DNA of 64,000 nucleotides. Source: Syntrophomonas palmitatica JCM 14374. Its GTDB lineage: Bacteria; Bacillota; Syntrophomonadia; Syntrophomonadales; Syntrophomonadaceae. The notes below the pieces were generated by a model. That model did not search any database, was not told where the DNA came from, and was given only the letters and a program-made list of their open reading frames with translations. Each line of letters begins with the position of its first letter. The first letter of the stretch is position 1. Below, in pieces: positions 37,076-47,647 of this stretch. Both the position numbers and the translations under genes were made by a program. Where the stretch lies: contig NZ_BBCE01000006.1 in NCBI RefSeq assembly GCF_001311885.1, forward strand, positions 58,995 to 122,994, read 5' to 3'.

Positions 37076-39345
37076 GTGCTGAAAGGAACATGGTCATTGA
37101 CTAATTATATTGGGAGAATGCCCGAAAATGAAGAGGCTGTGATATTGGACGAATTGGAACGGATGCGGCTTATGGCCAAAGCTGTGGCTAATTCCGCGCA
37201 TCCATTTCTGATCGGGTTTAAAGATGGTCGTATACTTCTGGTTAACCATGCATTCTGTCAATTAACGGGATTTACCGAGGAAGAGTTGTTAAATATGACC
37301 TGGAATCACGATCTTACACCATCAGAATGGCATGAAGTACAGGAAAATACGATTGAAGAAGTCTATCGTACCAAAAAAGCCCTGCATTATGAAAAAGAAT
37401 ACCTTCGCAAGGATGGAACCAGGATACCGGTGGAGGTTTTTATCCATCCATATTTAAATGATATAGGGCAGATTACTTATTACTACGGTTTTGTCACGGA
37501 TCTGACTTCCAGAAACCAGGCGGTGGAGGAGTTGAGAAAAAGCGAAACCCATCTGCGTGAATTAACTGAAAATATGCGGGACATTTATATGAAGGTTGAC
37601 AACCGGGGATTTATTGAATACACTAACCCGGCTTTTAAAACGGTTTTGGGCTATGAACCCCGAGATACACTGGGTACATTCTTTATAGATGTAATCCATC
37701 CAGATGATGAGGTTAGAGTCAGGAAAGAATTTACTGAATATATGAAAAACCGCCAGCCGGCCAGGATTGATTATCGCTGTCGGCATGCGGATGGTCACTA
37801 CCTTTATGTGGAGACAGTCGGCAGCTGGTTGATTGACAACGATGAAATCACATCGATTATTTTAATAACCCGGGATATTACAAACAGAAAACTGGCGGAA
37901 ACGGCCCTGCGGCAATCTGAGGAGAAGTTTTCAAAAATATTCAAATTTAGCCCGGATACGATTGCCATAAGCATTCTGGAAGATGGACGCTATGTTGATG
38001 TTAATGATGCCTTTACACAGCTTACCGGTTATGAACGATATGAGGCTATAGGACATACCGCGTTTGAATTGGGAATCTGGGTCGATACCGCAGACAGGGA
38101 TTATTTCACCAATTTATTAAAGAACCATGCAGTGTCAGCGGGCTGGAACTCAGATTCAGGGTTAAATCCGGAGAGATTATCACGGCCCTTGTTTCCGGGG
38201 AAATAATAGAAATGGACGGGCGCCATCACCTGCTGGTAGTTGTGAAAGATATTACTGACCGCAAACGCCTGGATGAAATACTGCGTTTATCCGAGGAACG
38301 CTTCTCCAAAGCTTTTAATGCCAGCCCTTTGCTTATGGCTATAATTTCTTTAAACGACGGGCGTATTATTGACGTAAATCAAAGCCTTTGCCGGATTACG
38401 GGTTACAGCCGTGAAGAGCTTATAGGTCATAAATCATTGGATTTGGGACTGTGGAAGGAACCAAACGAACCAACCCTTATTAAACAAATCATTGAACATC
38501 AGGAATCGTTTCATGATGTAGAGTTAAGTTTTATAACCAAATCAGGACAATTGCTGTTGGGACTATGTTCAGCGGAAAGCATTGATATCGGTGATGAATC
38601 GTGTTTGCTCTTCATAATAATGGACATAACCGAACGCAAGAAGATGGCAATGGAAATAACCCGTCTGGATCGCATGAACCTGGTAGGACAGATGGCAGCC
38701 AGCATTGGCCACGAAATTAGGAATCCCATGACAACAGTACGCGGTTTCCTGCAGGTTTTAAATGATAAAGAGAAATACGCTGAAGACAGCGAGATCCTTA
38801 ACCTGATGATTGAGGAAATAGACAGGGCCAACGCGATAATAAAGGAATTTCTATCTTTGGCTAAAGATAAGCTTATCGAACCTAAAATGCAGAATATTAA
38901 TTCTGTTATATCGAATATGCTGCCCTTATTTCAGGCGGACGCTATGTCGCAGGAAAAGTATATCAGTATTAAATTAGGCAATGTGCCTGATTTGCTGTTG
39001 GACGAAAAAGAAATCCGCCAGCTTTTGCTAAATCTGGTTCGCAACGGTCTGGAGGCCATGTCATCAGGCGGAATGCTGACCATAATGACCTTTATGGAAG
39101 ATGAAAATGTTGTATTATCGGTTCAGGATCAGGGTCATGGCATGAGCAAAGATGTCATAGAAAAACTGGGCACTCCTTTTTTTACGACCAAGGATGATGG
39201 AACGGGATTGGGCATGGCGGTATGTTATGGCATAGCCAAGCGGCACGGAGCCGCTATCGCTATAGATACCGGTCCGTCAGGCACCACTTTTAGTATTAAA
39301 TTTGCTTTAAATGATCGAGGGAAAACCGGCAGTATTAAAAATTAG
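37076..39345 (+). CDS. multi-PAS sensor histidine kinase, interrupted by a -1 frameshift
   Basis: A soluble sensor kinase of about 756 residues. Four PAS domains come first (blocks such as RILLVNHAFCQLTGFTEEEL, YTNPAFKTVLGYEP, YVDVNDAFTQLTGYERYEAI and IIDVNQSLCRITGYSREEL). A HisKA domain follows with phospho-His in MAASIGHEIRNPMTTVRGF, then a HATPase domain (NLVRNGLEAM, DQGHGMSK, TTKDDGTGLGMAV). The first frame ends at 38206 and the second opens at 38212; one base added near 38131-38135 joins them as VKSGEIITALVSGEIIEMDG. The start is uncertain: GTG 37076 or ATG 37118. No membrane segment is present, so it senses a cytoplasmic cue. No cognate regulator is adjacent. Confidence 0.88.
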
Positions 39346-39371
39346 ATAAAGACAAGACCGTGGGTTATACC

Positions 39372-40322
39372 TTAATCCTGACGTAAGAACATAGTTTCTT
39401 TGGCTCTTAATAAAGCGGCAATAACCGCATGTACAGGCGTAGGTACTCCCAGGCGCCGACCGAGTTCAACAATCGCGCCATTCAAGGAGTCTATTTCCGT
39501 GCGCCTTCCGCGTTGAATATCCTGCAGCATGGAAGCATGATGCCCGGCTGTAGTTGGTACCATCTGACCATAAAACGCTTCTTTATATTCTGAGGCGTCT
39601 TTCCATAATACCGTCTGCTGCATAGCTGACAATACCGCGAACACTTCCTCAATCATATCGTCCATCAGTTGACGGGTGGGGGCCATTTCCGCCAGCTTGC
39701 CGTAATTTACTTCCAGTATTGCCCCCAATGGATTCAAAGCCGAATTATATATCACTTTCCCCCAGACATATTGCATGATTTCCCGGGAGGCGCGGGTGGG
39801 AATACCCGCAGAGCTGCATATTTCTGCTAAATTCTCCAGGCAGGGCATATCGATCAGTCCTTCGGGGGAACCAATTACCACATCATCAGCAATTACCGTT
39901 ACTTTTGCCAGGCCGGGGCCTTCAGTTTCCGAACCGAAAATTACCCGGGCCACGATTATTTGCTCACGGGGAATTATGGTTGAAGCCGCTTCATAGTTGC
40001 CGTATCCGTTTTGGGCCAGCATCACGAGAGTTTTTCCATGCAGAATCTTTTTGATTTCCTGTACCGCGGCTATAGTATCAAAAGCCTTAACGGTTACTAT
40101 GGCCAGGTCAAAAGTCTCCTCAGAGAGCAGATGAATATCACTGACTACCTTGTCCAAAGCGGCTTCATGCTCTCCCCATATACCATGGACCTTTACTCCC
40201 GTTTTTTGTATCGCGGTGCTTACAGCTTCTATATCCACACCATATACTTGATGGCCTTGATTTTTTAACAGGCAGGAATAAACCGTTCCCAAAGCTCCGA
40301 GACCAAAAACCAGTACCTTCAT
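39372..40322 (-). CDS. ketopantoate reductase family protein (PanE/ApbA)
   Basis: A 316-residue NADP-dependent reductase-like protein. The Rossmann motif is FGLGALGTVYSCLL at the N terminus, with VKAFDTIAAVQEIKK and LAQNGYGNYE typical of PanE and the catalytic Lys in YVWGKVIYNSALNPLGAI. True ketopantoate reductase makes pantoate for coenzyme A; many paralogues act on other 2-oxo acids. No panB or panC is nearby, so a pantothenate role is likely but not certain. ATG 40322 is preferred over the longer frame from 40355, because the Rossmann fold starts there. Confidence 0.88.
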   Translation of the reverse strand: MKVLVFGLGALGTVYSCLLKNQGHQVYGVDIEAVSTAIQKTGVKVHGIWGEHEAALDKVVSDIHLLSEETFDLAIVTVKAFDTIAAVQEIKKILHGKTLVMLAQNGYGNYEAASTIIPREQIIVARVIFGSETEGPGLAKVTVIADDVVIGSPEGLIDMPCLENLAEICSSAGIPTRASREIMQYVWGKVIYNSALNPLGAILEVNYGKLAEMAPTRQLMDDMIEEVFAVLSAMQQTVLWKDASEYKEAFYGQMVPTTAGHHASMLQDIQRGRRTEIDSLNGAIVELGRRLGVPTPVHAVIAALLRAKETMFLRQD

Positions 40323-40511
40323 GCTCATTACCACCTTTGCTGTAAATGCCTCCAAGCTTGAAATAGCAAGCGGAGTTATAAGTATTATACATAACTTGGA
40401 CCCTAAAAGTCAGAACTAATATAACCGGAGGTATAATTTGCCTGCTAGCAATAAAAGTCTGATCTGATGTGGATTCTGCAATACCTATGAGGGTATGATA
40501 AGTATGGGCAA

Positions 40512-41831
40512 ATGAAGATAAAGGATGGTTATATGATTCAGGAAATCGCAAGGCAGATAGCTTTACGCGGGGCAAGGGCTTTTTATGCAGGAGGGTTTGT
40601 GCGTGACCAGCTCCTGAACGTATCGGATCATGACAGCAAGGATATAGATATAGAGGTATTCCTTCTGGAACCGGGAGTCTTGCGGGATATCTTGTCCAAT
40701 TTTGGTGAAGTTAAAGAGGTAGGGAAAAGCTATCCGGTTTTTAAAATCAGCGGTTATCCCCACTTCGATTTCACAGTGGCGCCACCCGGCAGCAGCTATG
40801 AAAAAGCCGCACTCAGGCGGGACTTTACGGTAAATGCCATGATGATCGACGTAATCAGCGGGGATCTAATCGACCCCTGCCAGGGCGTGAAAGATTTGCA
40901 CCTTAGAACCATCAGGCATACCCAGCCTCGGGTATTTATTGATGACCCCCTGCGTGTCTATCGTGCGGTCCAACTGGCCGCAAGGCTGAACTTCAGCATC
41001 AGCCCGGAAACGCAAAAGCTCATGGCAGAAACCGCATTAACCAATATAGATCCGGAAAGAATCCTTTTGGAAATTGCCAAAATGCTGTTAAGAGCCGAAC
41101 ATCCTTCGATCGGGTTAAGGTATTTGGAACAAACGGGCGTACTGGAACGCAATCATCCGGAGTTATATTGCTTAAAAGCCTGTATTCAGTCTCCAACCCA
41201 CCACCCTGAAGGTGATGTATGGGAGCATACCTTGTTAGTTGTGGATCAGGCCGCTCGCCTGCGGAAAAAATCAAGGGATCCACAGACTTTAATGTGGGCA
41301 GCATTGCTGCATGATATCGGCAAACCAGGTGTAACTCGGCAGGAAGGAGAAAAAGTTACCGCTTACGGACATGATACTCAGGGCGCTGAATTAGCCCGAC
41401 GGTTTCTGCGGAATCTGCGAGCCAGCCGCAGCCTGACGGACAGGGTGACCGTTCTGGTCCGTGAACACATGCGTCCGGTTTTGCTGTATAAGGAAAGGGA
41501 AAAGCTGAGTGATAAGGCTATACGTAAACTGGTAGAGCGGGTAAATGTAGCGGAACTGTTGTTGTTATCCGAAGCTGATTATTGCGGACGTACGCTCAAA
41601 AGGGATTATGCTCCGATTAGAACCTGGCTGCTGGAAAGGATCGCCCGGTTAGGACTTGACCCTGAATCGGGTATTAACCCGCTGGTGCAGGGCCGTGATC
41701 TTCTGGCTCTGGGTTTTGAACCCGGTCCAGCATTGGGTGATGTTTTGAAAGAAGCTTATGAAATGCAGCTGGAGGGAAAATCAAAAGAGGAGATACTCAA
41801 GGACTTGAAAAAACCTTTGGAACAAACGTAA
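40512..41831 (+). CDS. tRNA nucleotidyltransferase/poly(A) polymerase family protein with HD domain
   Basis: A 439-residue class II CCA-type protein. The nucleotidyltransferase domain has GGFVRDQLL, the catalytic acid pair DIDIEVF and RRDFTVNAMMID. The RNA-binding helix region has DDPLRVYRAVQLAARLNF. An HD domain follows, ALLHDIGKPGVTRQEG with GHDTQGAEL. It either adds CCA to tRNA 3' ends or is a related poly(A) polymerase; the HD domain is typical of CCA enzymes with phosphohydrolase activity. ATG 40512 or ATG 40533 are both possible. The frame is intact. Confidence 0.9.
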   Translation: MKIKDGYMIQEIARQIALRGARAFYAGGFVRDQLLNVSDHDSKDIDIEVFLLEPGVLRDILSNFGEVKEVGKSYPVFKISGYPHFDFTVAPPGSSYEKAALRRDFTVNAMMIDVISGDLIDPCQGVKDLHLRTIRHTQPRVFIDDPLRVYRAVQLAARLNFSISPETQKLMAETALTNIDPERILLEIAKMLLRAEHPSIGLRYLEQTGVLERNHPELYCLKACIQSPTHHPEGDVWEHTLLVVDQAARLRKKSRDPQTLMWAALLHDIGKPGVTRQEGEKVTAYGHDTQGAELARRFLRNLRASRSLTDRVTVLVREHMRPVLLYKEREKLSDKAIRKLVERVNVAELLLLSEADYCGRTLKRDYAPIRTWLLERIARLGLDPESGINPLVQGRDLLALGFEPGPALGDVLKEAYEMQLEGKSKEEILKDLKKPLEQT

Positions 41832-42086
41832 GGCTGGATTTTACCAGCTGAAAGTATTTTATTATCCTGTTTCGTGGAAGAAAAGCAGCTGCCGATGGTT
41901 TTCCGGTAATTGTATAGCAGCAAAATGAACACCGGGCGCATATAATGAAGTGTTAATGAATAAATAAACTTTTACATCGACTTCATATAGATTTAGAGAT
42001 GTAGAGCAAATTGATGAGGAACTTAATGATGCCCTGCTATTGGTGCTTAACGCTTAATAAGTATTAGTAATATGTGAGGTAAAAAA

Positions 42087-43148
42087 GTGCCTACTATTAT
42101 ATATCCGCCAACCATAGATTTTGCATGGTTATTCCAGCGGCCGCAGCAATTATTGCGAGAAATGGCAGGCCTGGGTTATAAAGTACTGTTTTATAACCAT
42201 GATCATTATTTCAAACAAAACGAAAATGTTGTAAAGGTGTACCCCAATTTCTGGCTGTGTACGCCAGAAACACCTTGGGAAGAATTGCCGCTCGAATATC
42301 CCATAATATTATGGATATCATATCCTCCCAATGTTGAGTTTATTGGCAGATACCAGGAGAAACTGGTGGTTTTTGATGCCATTGATGAAGCGAGCGGAGA
42401 ATTTGCACACTGGGCTGGAGATTTGGACCGTGCGGCCGCCAAGGCGGATATTATATTTGCGACTGCTCAGAAACTATATGACTATCACAAGAATAAACAC
42501 CTTAATGTTTACATGTGTCCTAATGGAGCGGATTATAAGCACTTCAGCCCTGCTCAGGGCATAATTAGCCCCAAACCCTTTGATATGCCTGATAATCAAA
42601 AACCGGTCATTGGTTACTTTGGCGCTATTGCCCCCTGGATAGACTGGGAACTAATGAATTATATCAGTGAACAGAACCATGATGTGAATTTTGTGATGAT
42701 AGGACCGCTATATGGCGAATTTAAAGATATTGTTACAGCAGATAACATCTATTATTTGGGCAGGAAAAATTACCTGGAATTGCCGGAATACCTGCAATAT
42801 TTTGATGTGTGCATAATACCGTTTCAAGTAACTTCCATGACAGAAGCCTGCAATCCCATTAAAATGTATGAATATCAAAGCGCAGGAAAACCAATCGTCT
42901 CAACCGACATGCCTGAAGTTAGAAATATCGAGGGATTGTATGTAGGCAGAACCAGAGAAGAGTTCAACCAATACCTCAGAGAAGCTTTAGAGGATAAAGA
43001 TTTTGTTAAAAAGATGAAAAGGATGAAAATAGCCAAAGCCAACTCATGGCTTAACCGGGCTAAAATAATAGATGCCGTGATCAAGGAAAAGTTAAAAGAC
43101 TATATCTATATTAAATCAACCCAACGAGGTGTCAGGATTCTTGTTTAG
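42087..43148 (+). CDS. glycosyltransferase, GT4-like
   Basis: A 353-residue glycosyltransferase with two Rossmann domains (GT-B). The N-terminal half carries FAWLFQRPQQLLREMAGLGY and the C-terminal half MCPNGADYKHFSP, VIGYFGAIAPWIDWE and the donor-site block MYEYQSAGKPIVSTDMPEV. The family adds sugars to surface polysaccharide, lipid or protein. Its start is GTG 42087 after GTGAGGT. It is isolated from other polysaccharide genes, and its neighbour on the other strand encodes a surface-type DNRLRE protein. Confidence 0.87.
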   Translation: MPTIIYPPTIDFAWLFQRPQQLLREMAGLGYKVLFYNHDHYFKQNENVVKVYPNFWLCTPETPWEELPLEYPIILWISYPPNVEFIGRYQEKLVVFDAIDEASGEFAHWAGDLDRAAAKADIIFATAQKLYDYHKNKHLNVYMCPNGADYKHFSPAQGIISPKPFDMPDNQKPVIGYFGAIAPWIDWELMNYISEQNHDVNFVMIGPLYGEFKDIVTADNIYYLGRKNYLELPEYLQYFDVCIIPFQVTSMTEACNPIKMYEYQSAGKPIVSTDMPEVRNIEGLYVGRTREEFNQYLREALEDKDFVKKMKRMKIAKANSWLNRAKIIDAVIKEKLKDYIYIKSTQRGVRILV

Positions 43149-43181
43149 AATAAACTGACGGTGTTCTTTAGCAGAGTAATT

Positions 43182-43219
43182 AAAAAGGGGACAGGAGAAT
43201 GTAATCCTTACCTGCCCCC
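43182..43219 (-). terminator. rho-independent terminator of the minus-strand DNRLRE gene
   Basis: On the minus strand, GGGGGCAGG and CCTGTCCCC (plus-strand 43211-43219 and 43187-43195) form a stem followed by TTTTT. Confidence 0.75.
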
Positions 43220-43231
43220 GATCAGTATTGC

Positions 43232-44116
43232 CTATCCTTCAGTTGTTGTGGCGTATATTGATAAGGTGGTTGGATCGTTCCCGTCACGACATACATAACT
43301 GACACGGGCATAAGCTCCCGAATACCCGCTTGTATGAAAAACCACGGTATTGTCTCCCAAATACCCGTTTGCCGGCAGGGGGGTTACAATAAATACCCCG
43401 CTGGCTGTCATAAAGGGAGCCCATCCCCATGCAACCCCATCGGGACTGATCTCCAATTCTACAGCGGCATCATAGGTCGAACCGGTATTTACTACTGTAA
43501 TGGTAGCAGTCCGCGTACCTAACGGGATTGGTTGGGAACCCACCCAATTCGTTGTAGTCACTACGTTTTGCACCGGGTATGTTGTGATTATGCCTTTGAC
43601 ATAATCCACTTCCAGTAAAGGCCAGCAATTGCTGTTGTCATAATATCCGTTTCTGAAACCTGCCAGGGCATTATCGCTTTCCAAACCGGTTACCACGATC
43701 CCATTATTAGGAATGCTGCCGGTATACCATCCCTTAACCAGATTTGTTAGATCAAATTCCAAATATGTGTCCAATTCCGAAGAAATAATTAAACTGGCCT
43801 CGGGAGAACCAGGGCTTAAAGGCTGGTTGGCATAAGTTACGATATTCTGCGGAACATAACTCAGGGCTTGATAGACATTAATAGTGCGTGAGACAGCAGG
43901 CGCATCGTTGCGATATATAAATAACTTGAGTTTAGCATCTGTAATGGTACAGAAAGCGGGAAGGGATTCCAGGTCAAAACGCAGAATGCTTCTGTATATA
44001 TCGCCACTGCCATCATATTGACCGCAATATAAAGAACTGCTGCCGGAAAAATTCTGATAGTAATAATACTCTGAAATGTAGACATTATCCGTAGGTGTAA
44101 ATACTGTGGTCGCCAT
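43232..44116 (-). CDS. DNRLRE domain-containing surface-type protein
   Basis: A 294-residue protein. The first part (about 1-180) is a DNRLRE domain: FTPTDNVYISE at the start, DIYRSILRFDLESLP, then LEFDLTNLVKGWYTG and NNGIVVTGLES. The second part (about 195-294) is a beta-sandwich module resembling DUF6385 (WVGSQPIPLGTRTATITVVN, VSYVCRDGNDPTTLSIYATT). No signal peptide is visible, so it may coat a spore or be secreted another way. ATG 44116 follows a strong AAGGAGGTG site; the upstream extension to 44146 is not needed. The domain is named after a six-residue motif of unknown role. Confidence 0.85.
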   Translation of the reverse strand: MATTVFTPTDNVYISEYYYYQNFSGSSSLYCGQYDGSGDIYRSILRFDLESLPAFCTITDAKLKLFIYRNDAPAVSRTINVYQALSYVPQNIVTYANQPLSPGSPEASLIISSELDTYLEFDLTNLVKGWYTGSIPNNGIVVTGLESDNALAGFRNGYYDNSNCWPLLEVDYVKGIITTYPVQNVVTTTNWVGSQPIPLGTRTATITVVNTGSTYDAAVELEISPDGVAWGWAPFMTASGVFIVTPLPANGYLGDNTVVFHTSGYSGAYARVSYVCRDGNDPTTLSIYATTTEG

Positions 44117-44229
44117 ATGTTCACCTCCTTCAACTTTTCGGATCATTGGTATTATATGGCGAAATAAGAAACGTTGTTACCAGCAAAGTGCTTAAATTAG
44201 AAATTTATAGTATTACTTATCCGGGCTAT

Positions 44230-44349
44230 CTATTCGTAACGCAAGGCTTCGATGGGGTCCATCTTGGAAGCTTGATTGGCCGGGTATATTCCGAAAAAGA
44301 GTCCCACGCCGCTGGAGAAAAGAAAGGCTAGAAGTATACTTGATTCCAT
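44230..44349 (-). pseudogene. remnant of an ABC transporter permease (MacB/FtsX type) C terminus
   Basis: A 39-codon fragment that reads [20 protein letters not shown] and ends [12 protein letters not shown], the usual C terminus of MacB/FtsX-type permeases (G-I-x-P-A-x-x-A-(A/S)-x-x-(D/N)-P-(I/A)-E-A-L-R-Y/x-E). The upstream side passes into unrelated sequence, so the rest of the gene and its ATPase are gone. It is the footprint of a deleted transporter locus. Confidence 0.75.
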
Positions 44350-44405
44350 AAAACAGGTGAAAGTGACAGGTGACAGGGTGCCAAAAACCCCGTCCCCTCT
44401 GTCAT

Positions 44406-45635
44406 TTATGCTTTCATTTTCTTCAAGTTGCGCAATATATAGATGATAAAACCCGCTGCTACCAAAATAATTGCCGCATTAAGCAGCCACCTGTGCTTTT
44501 CGCTGAACGGTATTGCCGGGGGAACATAATCTGGATTAATTTTTTCCGGGCCGGGTTTTAACTGCGCCAGATCCTTATTTTCCAGCAAAGCAGCAAATTG
44601 GGCCAGATCATATTCAGGCAGCCTGGCTTTGCTGTTGCCGTACCACAGGCGGGCAGGGCCATGCAGATCAGCCAGCAGGACCGGGGTGTCGCCATATACC
44701 TTGATATCAGATATCTTCAGCGGCGGGCTGGAACCGTTATATATATCCAGCATAAGATAACGCTGAGCGTACTGCTGCAGTTCTATGCCGGTTTTACTGG
44801 CATTATAACCCTGCCATTGATGGTCCCATATACGGTTGGATATGAACATTTGTTTCTGTTCGTTGTCGGTAATTTCTGCGGTTGTAAAACATTCAACATT
44901 ACGGTCAAAATTCCGGTTTGAAGTTTTAATCTCCACTCTGGTTATAAAATAATTAGGCGCCTTTAAGTCCAGCACTATGTGTGTGTATTTGCGGTCTGAA
45001 CGCTTGGAAACCAGGCTGGTTTCAATAATCTCTCCCTTATAAATACCGGCGGGAACATAATGGACCATGGCTGAACGAACATGTAAAGCCTTTTCGCCTG
45101 GGAACCGCGATATATTTACCCTTATATAACGGGCATCGCTGGTCGTATAGGCGATGGGCTCGCTTTTTTCTTCTTTGTTATAATAAAGGATACTGCCTTT
45201 AGTCAGGTAGCCCCAGTTTTGCTTGTCATTACTGCTTTCCAGCCTGACTTCCCGCAGGTAATCTTTCTGTGAATCCAGGACCAGGTTCAGGCGGTTGTGC
45301 GCCTGGGGGTTAGCGCCCAAATCCAGTATTACCGATGAATGGTCCGTATAATCTGCCGCATTCAGCAAAGTGACGGGGATGCTGATTTCACCCATACCGG
45401 GCTGCAGTATCTGGCAGGGAATTTCATTTCCATTATTGTCGGTGATACGCAGGTCGGCAAAGAAGTCCTGACAATGGTTCATAACCGCTTTATCTAATTT
45501 GATGAGGGCAAAACCATTATAGTCTGGGATTTCACGGTAATAATGCCAGGCAGGCCGTACAGCAGCCGCTGCAGCCGCTGTTGCTGATAAGGCCAAAAAG
45601 AGCAAAGTTATTAAAGCGGCAATGATTTTTCTCAT
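44406..45635 (-). CDS. DUF3999 family protein
   Basis: A 409-residue protein with an N-terminal signal peptide (residues 1-25), a large extracytoplasmic beta-rich region (about 30-370) and a C-terminal membrane helix ([19 protein letters not shown]) with a short basic tail. It matches the layout of DUF3999 proteins, which are usually encoded beside a DUF2339 membrane protein, as here. Its start overlaps the end of that gene by four bases. Function is unknown; the pair may be involved in envelope assembly. Confidence 0.85.
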   Translation of the reverse strand: MRKIIAALITLLFLALSATAAAAAAVRPAWHYYREIPDYNGFALIKLDKAVMNHCQDFFADLRITDNNGNEIPCQILQPGMGEISIPVTLLNAADYTDHSSVILDLGANPQAHNRLNLVLDSQKDYLREVRLESSNDKQNWGYLTKGSILYYNKEEKSEPIAYTTSDARYIRVNISRFPGEKALHVRSAMVHYVPAGIYKGEIIETSLVSKRSDRKYTHIVLDLKAPNYFITRVEIKTSNRNFDRNVECFTTAEITDNEQKQMFISNRIWDHQWQGYNASKTGIELQQYAQRYLMLDIYNGSSPPLKISDIKVYGDTPVLLADLHGPARLWYGNSKARLPEYDLAQFAALLENKDLAQLKPGPEKINPDYVPPAIPFSEKHRWLLNAAIILVAAGFIIYILRNLKKMKA

Positions 45636-47314
45636 GACAGAGCCTCCTCATGCATCCGTTTCTGATAGTAAAATGATATTCCCAGCGATATAAGCCCTAC
45701 GGCCATAAGCACCAGGATTTTATATACAATATCGAGCTGGTGCAGATCATAGAACAGGGTGCGCAGTATAACCACCCCGAAGAGCACCAGGCTGAACAAT
45801 CTGGTGACCCGGTTGTCGCGCTTTACTCCCATATAAAGCACCAGGCTGCTGACAATGGCCCAGGCCACCGGAATCAGGAAAGCGAAGGACTGGTTGGCCT
45901 GGTAGTAATAAATACCATTATCGATATTGAAGTGCAGGAGATAGAACAAGACAGCCACGCAGACAACCGCTATTCCGAGTGTAAGCCAGGTCCTGCCCGG
46001 GTAATGTTTTGCACTTAACCGCAATGCCCACAGCCAAGCACCGATTCCCACCGCCAGCAAGAGGGCGGGTTTATTAAGGAAAGGCAGGGGATGGGGGTTC
46101 TGGTATATCGTAAAAACAGAAAAACAGGCAAAGAATGTGATAACACAGGCGATAATATAGGCTGCCTTATTTTTCAATATGTCGGAAGCCAGGAGCAGCA
46201 CGGCGGCCACCGCAAACCAGGCCAGGTGGCTGTACACTTCACTTAACTGCAGGGGAGCGGCCAGAAGGGAGAAAACCATGGCCATAACCAAGAGGCTCTG
46301 ACGGAAGAAACCGGTACCTTTATTTCCGATAAGCATGATTTTGAAAGTACCGAGATATACAGCCGCCAGGGTCAGGCTCAGCAGGCCATACCATTGGGAA
46401 TGTTTATCCAGGTTGGCAAAAGAACACATGCTGAAAAAAATTGCGCTGCCCAGCAAGAGCAGGAGGTTGTTTTTACGGCTGCGGTGGTTGTGAATGGCAG
46501 CTACGGCTATGAAGAGCAGCAGAAATGCGCCCAGGAAACCTTGTCCCGCCCATATTTTCCACTGCATTTGGAAGGCAACCAGAGTAATAACCGCGGTGCC
46601 TATAAAGGCCAGCAGGTCCAGGACCAGCCAGCGCCGGTAATAGGCGAGGAACAATACTCCCAGGTCAAGTATTAGAACATAAGATAAAAGCGGGATAATC
46701 CTGCCGCTGTGACTGCCCATTAAGAAGGGTACCAGGAAGCCGCCCACAGCAGCCATAATTGCCGTGCCGGGAGCATTTTGCACCGCTGACAGCACCCCGG
46801 CCGTGAGGGCGGTAACAAACATCAGGGCAAAAGCGCCGTAAGGGCTTATCAGGTGATAATAATTAACTGCCGCATAAGAAGAAAGATAAATGATGGCGAT
46901 GCCCGCGCCGGTTAATCCCTGGGCATAAACCGCATAGGCCTTTTTAAAGTAGAAATGCCCCAGGCCGATTAAAAACACGCCCGCGGTCAATCCCAGCACA
47001 CAGCGTCCCAACTCGCCGATGATGTGGTTGTCAAAGGACCACTTGAGGAAATAGGCTGCGGCAAAGACCACAATTAGAGCGCCAATACGGTTAAAAAGCT
47101 TTCCGCCGATGAAGCTCTCGGTAATAAATGGCTTCCGGGACGATTGTTCTTCAGGAGGTTCTATGTAGAGAGGGCCAGCTTTGGCGCTGCGTAAGGAAAC
47201 CTTATCCTGTCGGTTATAACCCGATTGGAGTTGTTCTTCCAAAAATGCAACCCGGGTTTTAAGAGATTCCAGTTCAGCACTGAGTTCTTCCAGGTTTTTT
47301 TTATCTAAATCCAT
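45632..47314 (-). CDS. DUF2339 family multi-pass membrane protein
   Basis: A 560-residue membrane protein with a short N-terminal coiled coil (LEELSAELESLKTRVAFLEE), a soluble linker and about 14-16 membrane helices, many containing small residues. The segment GGKLFNRIGALIVVFAAAYF is the conserved entry of DUF2339. It is translationally coupled to the DUF3999 gene. The coiled coil may oligomerise the complex. Function is unknown. Confidence 0.88.
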   Translation of the reverse strand: MDLDKKNLEELSAELESLKTRVAFLEEQLQSGYNRQDKVSLRSAKAGPLYIEPPEEQSSRKPFITESFIGGKLFNRIGALIVVFAAAYFLKWSFDNHIIGELGRCVLGLTAGVFLIGLGHFYFKKAYAVYAQGLTGAGIAIIYLSSYAAVNYYHLISPYGAFALMFVTALTAGVLSAVQNAPGTAIMAAVGGFLVPFLMGSHSGRIIPLLSYVLILDLGVLFLAYYRRWLVLDLLAFIGTAVITLVAFQMQWKIWAGQGFLGAFLLLFIAVAAIHNHRSRKNNLLLLLGSAIFFSMCSFANLDKHSQWYGLLSLTLAAVYLGTFKIMLIGNKGTGFFRQSLLVMAMVFSLLAAPLQLSEVYSHLAWFAVAAVLLLASDILKNKAAYIIACVITFFACFSVFTIYQNPHPLPFLNKPALLLAVGIGAWLWALRLSAKHYPGRTWLTLGIAVVCVAVLFYLLHFNIDNGIYYYQANQSFAFLIPVAWAIVSSLVLYMGVKRDNRVTRLFSLVLFGVVILRTLFYDLHQLDIVYKILVLMAVGLISLGISFYYQKRMHEEALS

Positions 47315-47647
47315 TAATTCACCGCCTGTTAATATTTACGGCGTTTTGCTTATCTGGATTATATCATAAGACGTACTCGCATCGACCACAGCGGTTAAAA
47401 GCAAATAATACGCGGGAAGGATAATAAATACAAACAGCTTGTTAAATTTATTTTATATCGTGTAATTTTTCTCATAATAAATACGTAGTTTACCAAGAAG
47501 ATTATCTAACAAAGGAGGAATTAGCCAAACAATAATGAACTATGTCTGTAAAGTTAAGTAATGTAATTGTCCGAAGGAAGGTTATATATAAACGCTGTTG
47601 ATTGGTTGGTATCAGGATATTTTAGCTTGGAAAGGGAGATGAAAAAT
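47315..47647. other. intergenic region, no gene seen
   Basis: A 333-base AT-rich spacer between divergent genes. I see only a possible very short reading frame at about 47536 behind AAAGGAGGAAT (47511-47521) and no clear RNA structure. It probably holds the promoters of both flanking genes. Confidence 0.4.

Noticed and set aside
44350..44409. GTGACAGGTGACAGGG...CTGTCA cluster
   Set aside because: Short tandem and inverted motifs but too little to define an element.
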